From: Macrocystis pyrifera
Taxonomy: Eukaryota > Sar > Phaeophyceae > Laminariales > Laminariaceae
Reading direction: 5' to 3'
Length of the DNA stretch: 64,000 nucleotides
Assembly (NCBI GenBank): GCA_031763025.1
Contig: JASSKH010000040.1
Coordinates: 2,059,001 to 2,123,000 of the forward strand
The translations under genes and the position numbers were made by a program. Numbering within the stretch: position 1 is the first letter of the stretch; every line of letters begins with the position of its first letter. Below, piece after piece: positions 55,067 through 64,000 of this stretch. Below the pieces are notes generated by a model. That model had not been told where the DNA came from and did no database searches. It saw nothing but the letters and a program-made list of their open reading frames with translations.

Positions 55067-57490
55067 ATCATGCTTCGACTCGTCATTTTTCGACGGTTGG
55101 GCAAGAAACGCACCATCTCCAACCTCTCTAGCATCTACATGCACAACGAACTCACGGTCGTAATCTGGAAAATTCAACACGGGAGCCGACACCAGTAAAC
55201 GTTTGATGTGGGCGAACGCAGTATTTTGTGCGTTACCCCAGGCTTTCTTGAAGCGTGGGCGGGTTGCGAAATCCATACGAGTGAGATCAACGAGTGGTGC
55301 TGTAATTTCTGCAAAGTTCGGTACGAACCGCCTCACAAAATTTAAAACACCTAAAACTGAACGGAGGTCTTTGATGCAAGTAGGGGTTGGTAGCTCTTGA
55401 ATAGCTTTGATACGATCTTCCCCAACTGCTACTCCTTCAGCGGAAATTACGTGGCCTAAATATACGACCGATTTAGGGCCAAACGATAACTTCGACGGCT
55501 TCAATGTGAGACCAGCTGTTTGCAACGCTACAAACATGCTTTCCAATGATTTCACATGATTCTCCCAAGTTGAGGACAATACACAAAGATCATCCATATA
55601 CATGAGTAACTCGGGGATGTGTCCTAACGTTTTATGTGCCATTTCTGTAAAAAGCCACGGAGCATTGCAAACGCCGAACGGCATACGTTTATAACAATAC
55701 TTGCCAGAGTTGGTGACGAACGCAGTACATTCAATATGATCGGGATGAACAGGAATCTGCCAATAAGCGCTTTGGACATCGGCAACGCTGATGAACTGAG
55801 CTCCTCCGACCATGTCGATATTCTCTTCTAGGTTCGCCATCGGCCAAGTTTTACGGATGAGGTGTTTGTTGATAGTGCTCCGATAGTCTACACAAAACCG
55901 AGGTTGTCCATCTTTACGGGCAACAATCGTCACGGGAGAGGCCCACGGACTCGAGCGCTCTTCAATGATATCGTCAGCAAGCATATCTTGAACACACTTG
56001 TTAATGATAGCTTCAGTGCGTGGGTTAGCGCGGTACGGACGGCGACTAACCGGCTTAGTATTATCAGGCAGAGGAAAAGTGGCTTCGGCAGGAGTGCATT
56101 TGCCTAGTTCTGCTCTAGATAACGATAAAACGGGACGATACTTTGCACAAAGGTCTAAAATTGCTGACTGTTGTTCAACGGTGAAGGTAGAGTCAACAAA
56201 TGCCTTGGCCAAAGGTGCAGCAATTTCGGCACGAGCGGCTGCAATTTCAGTCGGTGTCTTGGGTGTCGCTGCTACAGCATGCACATGCAATTGAGCAGGA
56301 GACACTACGGCTACACTCGACAAATTCCCAATCTCTAATTCAGTATGTAGGGCAAGAGATTCGGACGACGGATTGGCGACCTGCACGGCTACGGAACCGT
56401 CGGACGCTAGCCATGTGGCTACAGTGCGAGCTACGATAACTCGCTCAAATTCAACCGGAAAAGCATCACATGACATCTCGTTTTCAGAGAGTATGCGCGG
56501 TTCAATCACAACTTCAGTATCTTGGGACGGTTTTACGTCTGTGAACGCGGTGATAACGGCGCCGTGTCGGGGACGTAAATTGATACGGTTGCGTAATTTC
56601 ACAGCATGTATTTCTGCATCTTTGTGCACTGCGGCAACAGAGTGAGACACAGTAGACACGGTCGAATCTGAACGATGATCAGAAGACCGATGGGTAGCTG
56701 GAATAGAAACAGTACTCGAAGAAAAATTTAATTGCTGGTTTTTCCAGTCCAGTACAGCACCAAACCGAGACCTTACATCATTATCAAGTAATATCTGGTC
56801 AGGACCAAGAGACGGGATGACTAGCGCATCTATACAACGAGTAATATCAGCCAACGTGACTGACAATTTAACGAATCCCAAAATCTCGAGTGGGGAGCCA
56901 TTAGCTGCACTCAGAGACATGCACGACGATGGGACAGGCTCAAGTATGGCCTTGTATGACGTTGGGTGGCGTTTCAAAAACGATAATGAAACACATGTAA
57001 TGTCGCTTGCAGTGTCGATGGTCAAATCTGGGACGAAAAGACCATTGATACTACCAGGAATACGAATTCGCTGGGATGAGAAAGACAGAGTCAAATACGG
57101 GTTTTTCTGGGACAGTGACGAGCTGAACCACGAAATACTTTTCTTATTATGATCACCAAGACTTCTGCTGTCTACTGCTGTACACTTCTGAACGGAACGA
57201 CGGCGTTTCGATTTCGACTCTACGGAGGCCGCGGTATTACTAGCAGTGTCCCTCTTCTGCCCACGATGAGGTACAGACGATGGACAATCAACAGTAGTTG
57301 GATCACACATACCCGAAGAACTCACAGCAACCACGGGGTGCTGTGCGGGACAACTCTTACTACTCTCTGAATGACTTACAAGCGACGCAAGAAATTTTTT
57401 AGATTTCTTTACGCCCTGTCGACTGTTTTCGACGGCAACAGCAGACCTGCAAATCCCAAGTGCTACGGACGACCAAGCACCTGGGCACCT
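55001..57490 (-). CDS. Retrotransposon protease and reverse transcriptase, read through a UAG from gag
   Basis: The frame is open without interruption from the gag stop to 55001. The protease active site is DTASDITCVS, with DTA in place of the usual DTG/DSG; a flap-like LLDNDVRSRFG follows. RT has PRFCVDYRS, SVADVQSAYWQI, MPFGVCNAP and the catalytic YMDD in LLMYMDDLCVLS, then thumb and connection segments (YLGHVISAEG, VLNFVRRF). RNase H begins (FVVHVDAREVGDGAFLAQP, with its first catalytic Asp) but runs out of frame at about 55064. A first ATG at 57334 exists, but no start signal is needed if expressed by readthrough. Confidence 0.92.
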   Translation of the reverse strand, partial: RCPGAWSSVALGICRSAVAVENSRQGVKKSKKFLASLVSHSESSKSCPAQHPVVAVSSSGMCDPTTVDCPSSVPHRGQKRDTASNTAASVESKSKRRRSVQKCTAVDSRSLGDHNKKSISWFSSSLSQKNPYLTLSFSSQRIRIPGSINGLFVPDLTIDTASDITCVSLSFLKRHPTSYKAILEPVPSSCMSLSAANGSPLEILGFVKLSVTLADITRCIDALVIPSLGPDQILLDNDVRSRFGAVLDWKNQQLNFSSSTVSIPATHRSSDHRSDSTVSTVSHSVAAVHKDAEIHAVKLRNRINLRPRHGAVITAFTDVKPSQDTEVVIEPRILSENEMSCDAFPVEFERVIVARTVATWLASDGSVAVQVANPSSESLALHTELEIGNLSSVAVVSPAQLHVHAVAATPKTPTEIAAARAEIAAPLAKAFVDSTFTVEQQSAILDLCAKYRPVLSLSRAELGKCTPAEATFPLPDNTKPVSRRPYRANPRTEAIINKCVQDMLADDIIEERSSPWASPVTIVARKDGQPRFCVDYRSTINKHLIRKTWPMANLEENIDMVGGAQFISVADVQSAYWQIPVHPDHIECTAFVTNSGKYCYKRMPFGVCNAPWLFTEMAHKTLGHIPELLMYMDDLCVLSSTWENHVKSLESMFVALQTAGLTLKPSKLSFGPKSVVYLGHVISAEGVAVGEDRIKAIQELPTPTCIKDLRSVLGVLNFVRRFVPNFAEITAPLVDLTRMDFATRPRFKKAWGNAQNTAFAHIKRLLVSAPVLNFPDYDREFVVHVDAREVGDGAFLAQPSKNDESKHDLTLSRILVNGSSTGNAITQRR

Positions 57491-57493
57491 CTA

Positions 57494-58237
57494 CTCGGAG
57501 CCGTCGTCCTCCTCCGAGCTCGGCATCCTCTTCTTTTTCTTGCTTTTCCCGCGGTTGTTGGATGCTCCGGGTTGGCGCTGTTCGCGGGTCCGCGTCCAGC
57601 ACTGGTCGATCGTATGACCCTTCTTGCTGCGGCAAGGGGGATACGAACACACCCTATCCGGGTGATTGGACGGGGGAGAACGGTTACTCGACAGCGAGCG
57701 ACCTTTCGCACGTTTTCCGTGCGCTCCACTTCCGGCACCCCCACCTTTCCCTCGGTTGTCGCTCGTACGGTTCTGAGCGGGCGGTTTTGAGGCAAGGCGA
57801 TCAAGCGCACGATGAGGCACTTGATGATACAGGGCGCTGACGTGCCCCCCGGCTAAGCCAGAGGCTTCATGCCGGCGAGCACGTTCGATTGCTTCTTTCA
57901 AATACGTCGCTGGTTTATCTGTTAGTTGCAAACAGCGGACGTTGGGCGCTAGCCCCTGTTGCCACAAAGCAACAGTCATCGCATTCCAAGTTGTACGATT
58001 GTCATCGACACGGTCGACGGCTGCTTGGAACTGGGATAGAATAGTCCTAAACCTCATAGCGTAAGCGGAAACGGTTTCCGCACTCTTTTGAGTAAAAGAA
58101 GCAATCTGCCTGGCGCATTTGTCAATAGAATTCGCCGGCATTAAAAGATCGAGCAACGCCCGGGTCATTTCCTGCCATGTGGCAGGTGCGGTAAAGTGTG
58201 TCGGGTTCAGATGACACTTTGGTCGAGCTAGTATCAA
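57494..58237 (-). CDS. Retrotransposon gag, distal part with zinc knuckle
   Basis: It contains ATWQEMTRALLDLLMP, typical of Ty3/gypsy capsid, a helical capsid C-terminal region (AYAMRFRTILSQFQ), a basic stretch and a zinc-knuckle-like CX4CX5HX4C (CSYPPCRSKKGHTIDQC). It ends at TAG (57491-57493), with the same frame continuing open as pol. The capsid packages the RNA genome; the knuckle binds it. Confidence 0.85.
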
Positions 58238-59261
58238 TCTGACCCGTTACTAACTGTTGGATAAGGGTCAGGCAGTGGCCTTCACCCAACAGAGCAATGT
58301 GCTCGAGTGCCACTATGTCTCCGAACTCATCATCGTTCGGACGGACACGCTTCGCTTTCAGGCCAACGATAACCCGAAAATGACTGAGAATCTCTGGGAC
58401 ATTCTGGTCGCTAGATCCAGTCAAACGAGGCACCCCACGCAAGTCAGCTGCTGTGACGGCAACAGCTGCGACATCTACGGGTAAGGTGCGAGTGGCTGAC
58501 AAACTCAACGATGGGTTTGACGGGGTTGCTGACGGCAGCTGCAAACTCAACGGTGGGTTTGACTGGGTCGCTGACGGCAGCGAGGTTTTAGGGTCAATTA
58601 ACGGTTGCCCTACTTCGACACTCTGAACAGCAGCACGGGTTGTTGTTACAGAGTTGGTTGACACGATATTGTCTACGGCAATCGACGGCGATGCCGGTAC
58701 AGAAACTTCTGTCGCGGAGATACTCGACGGCAATGAGTTATCTTCGGAGGTGGTGGTGGACGTAGGCAACACGGGACCTATTTCACTCACCATGGCGGCC
58801 TCATGGACTGCAGCCGCCTCTTGCCTGCTGATGGTGAGAGCCACAGCAGCTGAGCCCGCAGACAACGGTGTCTGCGGCCGGTTCTCCCGGATTGCTCGGA
58901 TGTTCGCCTTGGTTTCCTCCTCCCAGAGAAGAATGGCGAGCGCACCCGGAGTCATTGATTCAAGAGAATCCTCTGGTTGCGGGTTTTCATCACTCGACGA
59001 CGACGACGAGGATGACGACCGAGGAGACGACCCCTGGTCGGCGTGAGGCGACGACGGTGCATCACGCTTGTTGTTCGTGGCGGGCGAAGTAGACTCGACT
59101 TCTCCTTCATCAGAAGGCTCGAAGTCTACTTCCTCCGTCGTTTGCACAACCGCTGTAGGATCGGGTTCAGGGGGAGGTTTTTTTTTTTTTTTTTCGCGTT
59201 CTTCTTTTTCCTGACCATAGTCCCGACCAAACACGAAAAAGAAAACTTCCTGCAGGCTCAA
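58122..59261 (-). CDS. Retrotransposon gag, proximal part
   Basis: The frame is open from just past the primer-binding site. No ATG near 59261 is evident in this frame, so the start is uncertain. It is lysine-rich, then acidic and Ser/Pro/Thr-rich with two near-identical short repeats (NPPLSLQLPSATPSNPSLSL). It is followed by the capsid start (LTGSSDQNVPEILSHF). It overlaps the distal gag frame; a +1 shift somewhere in 58195-58245 is needed to join them. Confidence 0.78.
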   Translation of the reverse strand: MSLQEVFFFVFGRDYGQEKEEREKKKKKPPPEPDPTAVVQTTEEVDFEPSDEGEVESTSPATNNKRDAPSSPHADQGSSPRSSSSSSSSSDENPQPEDSLESMTPGALAILLWEEETKANIRAIRENRPQTPLSAGSAAVALTISRQEAAAVHEAAMVSEIGPVLPTSTTTSEDNSLPSSISATEVSVPASPSIAVDNIVSTNSVTTTRAAVQSVEVGQPLIDPKTSLPSATQSNPPLSLQLPSATPSNPSLSLSATRTLPVDVAAVAVTAADLRGVPRLTGSSDQNVPEILSHFRVIVGLKAKRVRPNDDEFGDIVALEHIALLGEGHCLTLIQQLVTGQIDTSSTKVSSEPDTLYRTCHMAGNDPGVARSFNAGEFY

Positions 59262-59280
59262 GCTTCACAGTCGACGCCAA
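59262..59280 (-). other. Primer-binding site of the LTR retrotransposon
   Basis: Read on minus, directly after the LTR end CTCACA comes TTGGCGTCGACTGTGAAGC. TGG complements the CCA tail of a tRNA. The tRNA identity was not determined. Confidence 0.75.
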
Positions 59281-59589
59281 TGTGAGATGGGTGTATCTCA
59301 GGTTCGACCTGGGTCTGCAGCAAGCTTCTCTTTCGGTAAGGTGTAGCGTGGAGGACACGCCAGGTATAGGTGAGGCTCGGCACGGTCAGCCGAGCAGAAG
59401 TGATCATGAAGCATGACGCAAGTCATCTCACATGACTGTCATCAGCAATTACTTGGTGATGGAGGCTGGTAATTCCCCGCCTCAACTATCATCAGATCTA
59501 CGGAGATCTGCGGCCACTTTTAGTACAAGAGTCAATATCCACGATAACGGATGAACCACTGACTGTAGAGTAACGACCTGAGACTCACA
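59281..59589 (-). repeat. 5' LTR (309 bp)
   Basis: Same length and ends as the 3' LTR, with one base difference. Minus-strand promoter and transcription start of the element are expected here by family knowledge; no TATA box was pinned down. Confidence 0.93.
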
Positions 59590-59619
59590 CGTATTTCAAA
59601 ATTTATTTTTAGACCAACT

Positions 59620-59992
59620 ATTATGGGAAATTTTTGAGACGTTATTTCTGGATTTTTCAGCGATCTCCGACGCTCAGAAATAAGAACCATCTATTATGGG
59701 TCAGAAAAACATCGATATTTTTGGTCTCAGTTCCTGGAGGGGGCAGAAATCAGCAAATCCTCTCAGAACTGAGCCCAGTTCTGAGCGGTGTCGCGTACCT
59801 CTAGGAACTGAGAAATTTGGATTTTTTGGGTGCTCTGCCTTCTGCTGCCCACCTGTCCACCACAGCAGTACATACACCTTCCACTCACACCAACGGCTAG
59901 CTGTACGTACGGCCTACGGTGCTCGTGTGGGAGATGGCCTCTCCATCACCTAGAAGCGATAGCAGCGGCAGCGTCAGCAGCAGTTACTAGCT

Positions 59993-60034
<42 letters not shown>

Positions 60035-60459
60035 GCAGCAGCAGCAGGAGGAGCAACAGCAGCGATGCCGATTCGACATGGCCGGCGATGATCCTCTAGT
60101 ACTATTAATATGAAACCACGCTCGCGGCAGCCGCTGCAATCGCGGACCTCGATGACGACGAGGAGGACGACTTGCTCGCTATGAAACGTTCGCGACGAGC
60201 GAAGCCGCGCCGAGACAACCGAGAAACGACTTGGATGAAAAAGTCGCGGGCCACAGCCATGTAAAAAAAGAACAGCTCTCGGACGCCTCGTCACGAAACC
60301 AACCAATCAATACTACTTGGTACTACAGCTGTATATAAAACCAGTTTTGACGATTAGAAGCCATAATAGATGGTTCTCATTTTTCATCCACATATTTTTG
60401 GAGCCTCACAACTAGAAAAATAATCTCCAGAAATAACGTCTCAAAAAATTCCCATAATA
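59620..60459. mobile_element. 0.84-kb element with inverted ends, no transposase
   Basis: Outer inverted ends are attatgggaaatttttgaga (59620) and, inverted, attatgggaattttttgaga (60459 leftward), about 33 bp with few mismatches. Inner inverted pieces are agaaccatctattatggg (59683-59700) and ccataatagatggttctc (60361-60378). The interior has a CAG microsatellite and short frames only. A non-autonomous DNA element is the likeliest reading. The LTR retrotransposon is inserted about 30 bp to its left. Confidence 0.65.
59986..60055 (+). repeat. CAG microsatellite
   Basis: About 18 CAG units, interrupted by gagcag and gaggagcaac. Confidence 0.9.
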
Positions 60460-60490
60460 ATGAGGCGCGCGAAGCGCGCAAAAAGCGGGC

Positions 60491-60533
60491 GAGCCTTTTT
60501 TTTCTTGGAATTTTCCAAGAAAAAAAAAGCCTC
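60491..60533. repeat. Near-perfect 43-bp hairpin
   Basis: Left arm gagccttttttttcttggaa is mirrored by ttccaagaaaaaaaaagcctc with a tiny loop. It lies next to gcgcgcgaagcgcgc (60466-60480), a second small palindrome. Confidence 0.75.
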
Positions 60534-61009
60534 TTTATAGCGGCTCGGATACGAGCGTGGGGTGCCTTGTTTTGAGTTTCTCTGTATGTGTGTGTGTGTG
60601 TGGTGAGGCGTGTATGTGTGTGTGATTCAACATTTTTTTGGGCAACGTTTGACCACCGCCCTCGACGCACACCGCACCAATTCCAGTCCCGGCGGGCTCT
60701 GTGGACGCGCACACACAAAACAGACCTCCTGGTGCTGGTGCGGTGGTAAGTCGTTCACAGCAGCTCGAGCTAGGTGTGGCAACGTGTGTAGGCACATGTT
60801 GGTGCTGGGCCATGTTGAAAAAACACAGAACCAACAACACATTATATTTTGAAACCCAGCTAGCTCTTCTACGAGTACTCGTAGGTAGGCAGACTGTGCC
60901 TGTCCACAGCAACGAGCAATCGGGCCATGTCCCCGAGACATGCTGCAGGCCCACCCTCCTGCTGATGAGGGGACTGAGAAGCAGGAGAGTATCTGCTGTA
61001 TAATAGTTG

Positions 61010-61345
61010 TTGTACAGCAGTAGTAGTAGTGGTGGCACTGCTAGAAGAAGCTCTGCTGGACACACGTCAGATTGTAGATTTTTCGTCTTCAAATTATGAG
61101 TTCGGGACCAGGAAACACATGTACAAATAAGGGTTCACACACAAGCCGAGCGTACAGCGACGCTGACCTGGCCTCGTGTGTCCTACTGCTGCTGCTGTTT
61201 TGCTGCTGGAGAAGCTCTGCTGTAGATGTCGTACATCATCAGTAGTAGCGGTGGCACCTGCTACCTGCTACGAGAAGTTCTCTCTTGGACAGAGCACGTC
61301 GAGTGCAGATTTTTCGTCTTGAAATTATTATGCCGAATTTCGAGT
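61010..61345 (+). repeat. CTG-rich dispersed repeat, two units
   Basis: It shares with the 43.3-kb copies the pieces gagaagctctgctg, gtcgtacagcagtagtagtg/gtagatgtcgtacatcatca, atgccgaatttcgagttc and cctcgtgtgtcctactgctg. Confidence 0.7.
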
Positions 61346-61496
61346 TCAAAACCAACACAGGACATACTGGTCGCTTCAAGATACAAACTTCAACGAACGG
61401 GTCGACCGGCCTGCCTCGCTCGATTTATTTGTGTACAATAAATGTTCGTTCAATAATACTTGTAAAGTGCCCTGGTACAGCAGCAGCATGTTACAC

Positions 61497-61875
61497 CTGG
61501 TATTGTTCTATATTGACTCTTTCACGTGCGTGTAATAAAAAGCTTGAATCTTAGTACTAACTTCAACGAACGGCTTGATTGACCGCCACGTACCTGATTT
61601 CCCGCTTGTTTGACATGACAATTTACAGTACTGTTTTGCATGCTGTAGTGGATTCGCCCGCTTTTGACTCTCGCGTACAAATACAGCAGTAATAGTATAT
61701 AATACCTGGTATTATTCTATATTGACTCTTTGACGTGCGTGTAATAAAAAGCTTGCATCTTGGTACTAACTTCAACGCACGGCTTGATTCACCGCCACGT
61801 TCCTGCTTCCCCGCTTCTTTTATATGACAATCACAGTACTCTTTTGCATGCTGTTGTTGGATTCGCTTTGCGAAA
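61497..61875 (+). repeat. Direct duplication, about 170-bp unit
   Basis: Copies near 61497 and 61707 share ctatattgactctttsacgt, gcgtgtaataaaaagcttg, actaacttcaacg and tttgcatgctgt. Confidence 0.75.
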
Positions 61876-61929
61876 CGGTTTTTGCATGTATTGACCCGCA
61901 TGAGACCCTGCTTTTTTTTTTTCGTTCGA

Positions 61930-62385
61930 CTGATTATTCAAATATATCGGTTAAACTCACAGCTGACGTGCTTTCTTAGTTTCTTATAAATATATATATA
62001 TATATATATAAAATCTTCGAGGAACCTTTCGGTAATTATTTATTTTTCGATTCGGAAATGCTATCAGACCAAAACAATTAAATAAATTGACTCCAATTTC
62101 AATTAATTTATTTCGTACTGGAAATAGAGAGAATATTATTTATTTTCCGTCTTCGGGCACACGAAATGATTATTCAAATATATCGGTTGAACTCACAGCT
62201 GACGTGCTTTCTTAGTTTCTTATAAAATCTTCGAGGAACCTTTCGGTAATTATTTATTTTTCGATTCGGAAATGCTATCTGACCAAAACAATTAAATGAA
62301 TTGACCCCAATTTCAATTTAATTATTTCGTACTGGAAATAGAGAGAATTATTTATTTTCCGTCTTCGGGCACACGAAATCGACTA
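61930..62385 (+). repeat. AT-rich direct duplication upstream of the reverse transcriptase frame
   Basis: Copies at about 61930-62160 and 62165-62380 share tgattattcaaatatatcgg, cacagctgacgtgctttctt, aatcttcgaggaacctttcg and ttccgtcttcgggcacacga. The first has an extra (TA)n tract near 61990. Confidence 0.85.
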
Positions 62386-62408
62386 CGTGTACAAATTTTC
62401 ACGAAGGC

Positions 62409-63740
62409 ATGCGGGCTCGCGTGCGTGCGGATGACGGTGAATACTCGGACTGGTTCAATGTAACCCAGGGACTGCGGCAAGGCTGCGTACTATCGCCGTT
62501 ACTGTTCAACGTGTTCTTCGCCGCTGCGATACACATCGTGCTGGTACGCTTCAGCAAAGACGAATGCATCGTAAGGGGTTTAGTTCATCTCGAAGAGGAC
62601 AGGGTTGTCGGAAAAGAGGAACCGTTGGCATGCGTGCAAAGGGCTGTGTGGGGCATGTTGTATGCAGACGATGCAGGAATAGTCTCGAAGTCGGCGGAAG
62701 GCCTTGCGAGAATGATGACAGTCATCGTGACTGTCTTCGAAGCAGTAGGTCTCACGGTATCCGAGAAGAAGACAGAGACGATGCTCCTACGAACACCGGA
62801 TCAGACGTTTACCACCTCACCGCTCGCGATCGAAGCTGCAGGCCAAAAGTATAAACAGACGACCCAGTTTTTGTACCTAGGAGGCATTATCCACGAGAAC
62901 GCTGACCTCTCCTTCGAAATCGAGCGACGAATCCGTCTGATGCGGGCATGCCTCAAACGGTATGGTCCGGAACTGTACGATAGGACGAACGCACCGCTTA
63001 GTCTGAAAGTCCGGATGCTGAAGGCCGAGGTGATTGAGACCTTGCTGTACGGTTGCGTGACGTGGACCCTCAATGCGGACCACTTCGCCAAGCTTCGATC
63101 AGCCCACCACGAAGTCCTTCTGCGAGTCATTGGTTTCCAGCGCCGACTACGCACCGACCACACCACCCTCTCGTATGCGAAGGCGCTCAGGATAACACGA
63201 TGCGAAAGTATCGAAACGACCATCCGTAAACGGCGACTCTTCTTTGCGGGGGCTGTGGTGCGGCAACACGAGGGGCGATTGCCCAGTCGGTTGATGTTCG
63301 GGACGATCACTGGTGGGGGGAGCCCGAAACCAGGCGGGCAGCCTAAGACTTGGCCTAGGGCAATTGCTGAGGACCTTAGAGTGTTCAAAGCCTCAGAGGG
63401 ATCAACGGAAGACTCCCCCTTAGTCTTTGGAGTTGGGACCGCACTGTGGCCCACTGCAGCAAAACAGACGGGAAAGTGGTACCGGGGAATCCTCGAAGCA
63501 GCTGAACAGTTCATGGGCAGGTGGCACGAGGCTGAGGCAAAGCTGAGTAGACAGCGCCGTGCATCCGCTGCAGGTAGTGTTAGAGGGAATGGGGGGAGGG
63601 GTAACAGCAGGAGGGGTAGAGGGAACACCGTACAAGTGTATAGGGGCAGGGGGGGGAACAGGAGGAGTAGAAGGGAAACCGCGGCAGAAGAGAGTAGCAG
63701 AGAGACCGCAGATAGGGTAGCAAGGTACCAGGCCGACTAA
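62409..63740 (+). CDS. Non-LTR retrotransposon reverse transcriptase, 5'-truncated
   Basis: The 443-residue frame starts inside the RT domain: [18 protein letters not shown] is motif 4, and YADDAGIVS (about residues 90-98) holds the catalytic Asp pair. EKKTETM and FLYLGGII follow as later palm and thumb motifs. Downstream are a helical region, WKY-like [11 protein letters not shown] and a basic [14 protein letters not shown] tail. Fingers motifs and any endonuclease are missing, so it is a 3' fragment. Reverse transcription primed at the target site is the family's role; this copy cannot do it alone. An AT-rich direct duplication lies right upstream. No poly-A end was seen. Confidence 0.88.
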   Translation: MRARVRADDGEYSDWFNVTQGLRQGCVLSPLLFNVFFAAAIHIVLVRFSKDECIVRGLVHLEEDRVVGKEEPLACVQRAVWGMLYADDAGIVSKSAEGLARMMTVIVTVFEAVGLTVSEKKTETMLLRTPDQTFTTSPLAIEAAGQKYKQTTQFLYLGGIIHENADLSFEIERRIRLMRACLKRYGPELYDRTNAPLSLKVRMLKAEVIETLLYGCVTWTLNADHFAKLRSAHHEVLLRVIGFQRRLRTDHTTLSYAKALRITRCESIETTIRKRRLFFAGAVVRQHEGRLPSRLMFGTITGGGSPKPGGQPKTWPRAIAEDLRVFKASEGSTEDSPLVFGVGTALWPTAAKQTGKWYRGILEAAEQFMGRWHEAEAKLSRQRRASAAGSVRGNGGRGNSRRGRGNTVQVYRGRGGNRRSRRETAAEESSRETADRVARYQAD

Positions 63741-64000
63741 TAGGTTGGACGTTTCTTTGCTACTCGTACCGCCAACTGCTGCGGCCGTTCGGTATGCATT
63801 TTGATTTTTTTCCCTTCTTATCCTTATGAAAGAAGTACTACATAGTGGGTGGGTGACGAGCGTATTTTGGCCCACTCACTATTGCTCTTTTTACTTAGTT
63901 AAGTGTTCACCGGGATGCATAGTCCCCTTTTTCCTTCTCGTATCTTTCCCCTTGCACGTCCCTTTTGGCTCATGCTCGGGGTAAGTATGTATGTGTCTGA
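63741..64000. other. 3' flank of the reverse transcriptase fragment, no feature recognised
   Basis: It contains tatgaaagaagtactacata and a T-rich stretch. No terminator or repeat end is obvious. Confidence 0.4.

Larger units (their letters stand above)
50414..59589 (-). mobile_element. Ty3/gypsy-type LTR retrotransposon, 9.2 kb
   Basis: The element lies on the minus strand between two 309-bp LTRs. The target duplication CGTA is at 50410-50413 and 59590-59593. Next to the 5' LTR a primer-binding site begins TTGGCGTCGACTGTGAAG (59280 leftward), so tRNA priming is expected. A G-rich polypurine tract (ggggggcga) abuts the 3' LTR (50723-50734). Gene order is gag, protease, reverse transcriptase, RNase H, integrase and a chromodomain-like tail, the Ty3/gypsy order. 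A non-coding 2.2-kb part with a minisatellite lies before the 3' LTR. Frame breaks make the present copy probably non-autonomous. Confidence 0.93.

Overview
The window looks like nuclear DNA of a eukaryote with a large, repeat-rich genome and strongly split genes. Short GC-rich exons (60-210 bp, mostly G or C at third codon positions) are separated by introns of about 0.3-2.4 kb with GT-AG borders. With a plant-type carotenoid cleavage dioxygenase, this best fits a photosynthetic stramenopile, most likely a brown alga. That assignment is inference; no rRNA or organelle marker is present to confirm it.

Two split protein genes were rebuilt by joining exons whose splice phases agree. (1) Plus strand, about 1.6-16.2 kb (possibly further): a multi-EF-hand calcium-binding protein with at least seven EF-hand or EF-hand-like units over 14 exons. 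Both its 5' and 3' ends are unresolved. (2) Minus strand, 40.8-25.2 kb: a carotenoid cleavage dioxygenase of 11 recognised exons (507 residues to the stop) with all four iron-binding histidines. Only the extreme N-terminus is missing. The two genes converge on a repeat-filled 17-25 kb interval. Neither has an obvious functional link to the other.

The right half is mainly mobile DNA: a 2.9-kb foldback element (46.4-49.3 kb); a 9.2-kb Ty3/gypsy-type LTR retrotransposon on the minus strand (50.4-59.6 kb) with nearly identical 309-bp LTRs and a CGTA target duplication; a small element with inverted ends (59.6-60.5 kb); and the 3' half of a non-LTR reverse transcriptase (62.4-63.7 kb).

Introns and spacers across the first 45 kb are filled with several dispersed families. 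The most striking is a roughly 0.5-kb repeat whose one end always runs into a C (or G on the other strand) homopolymer straight after GAGTACAC/GAGTACGC; at least 15 copies explain most of the long G/C tracts. Others are a 105-bp TA-flanked MITE (one copy has a recognisable empty site inside another repeat), a TAGGAC-ended palindromic MITE, a GATC-rich repeat, tRNA-like A/B-box repeats, and CTG-rich dispersed repeats.
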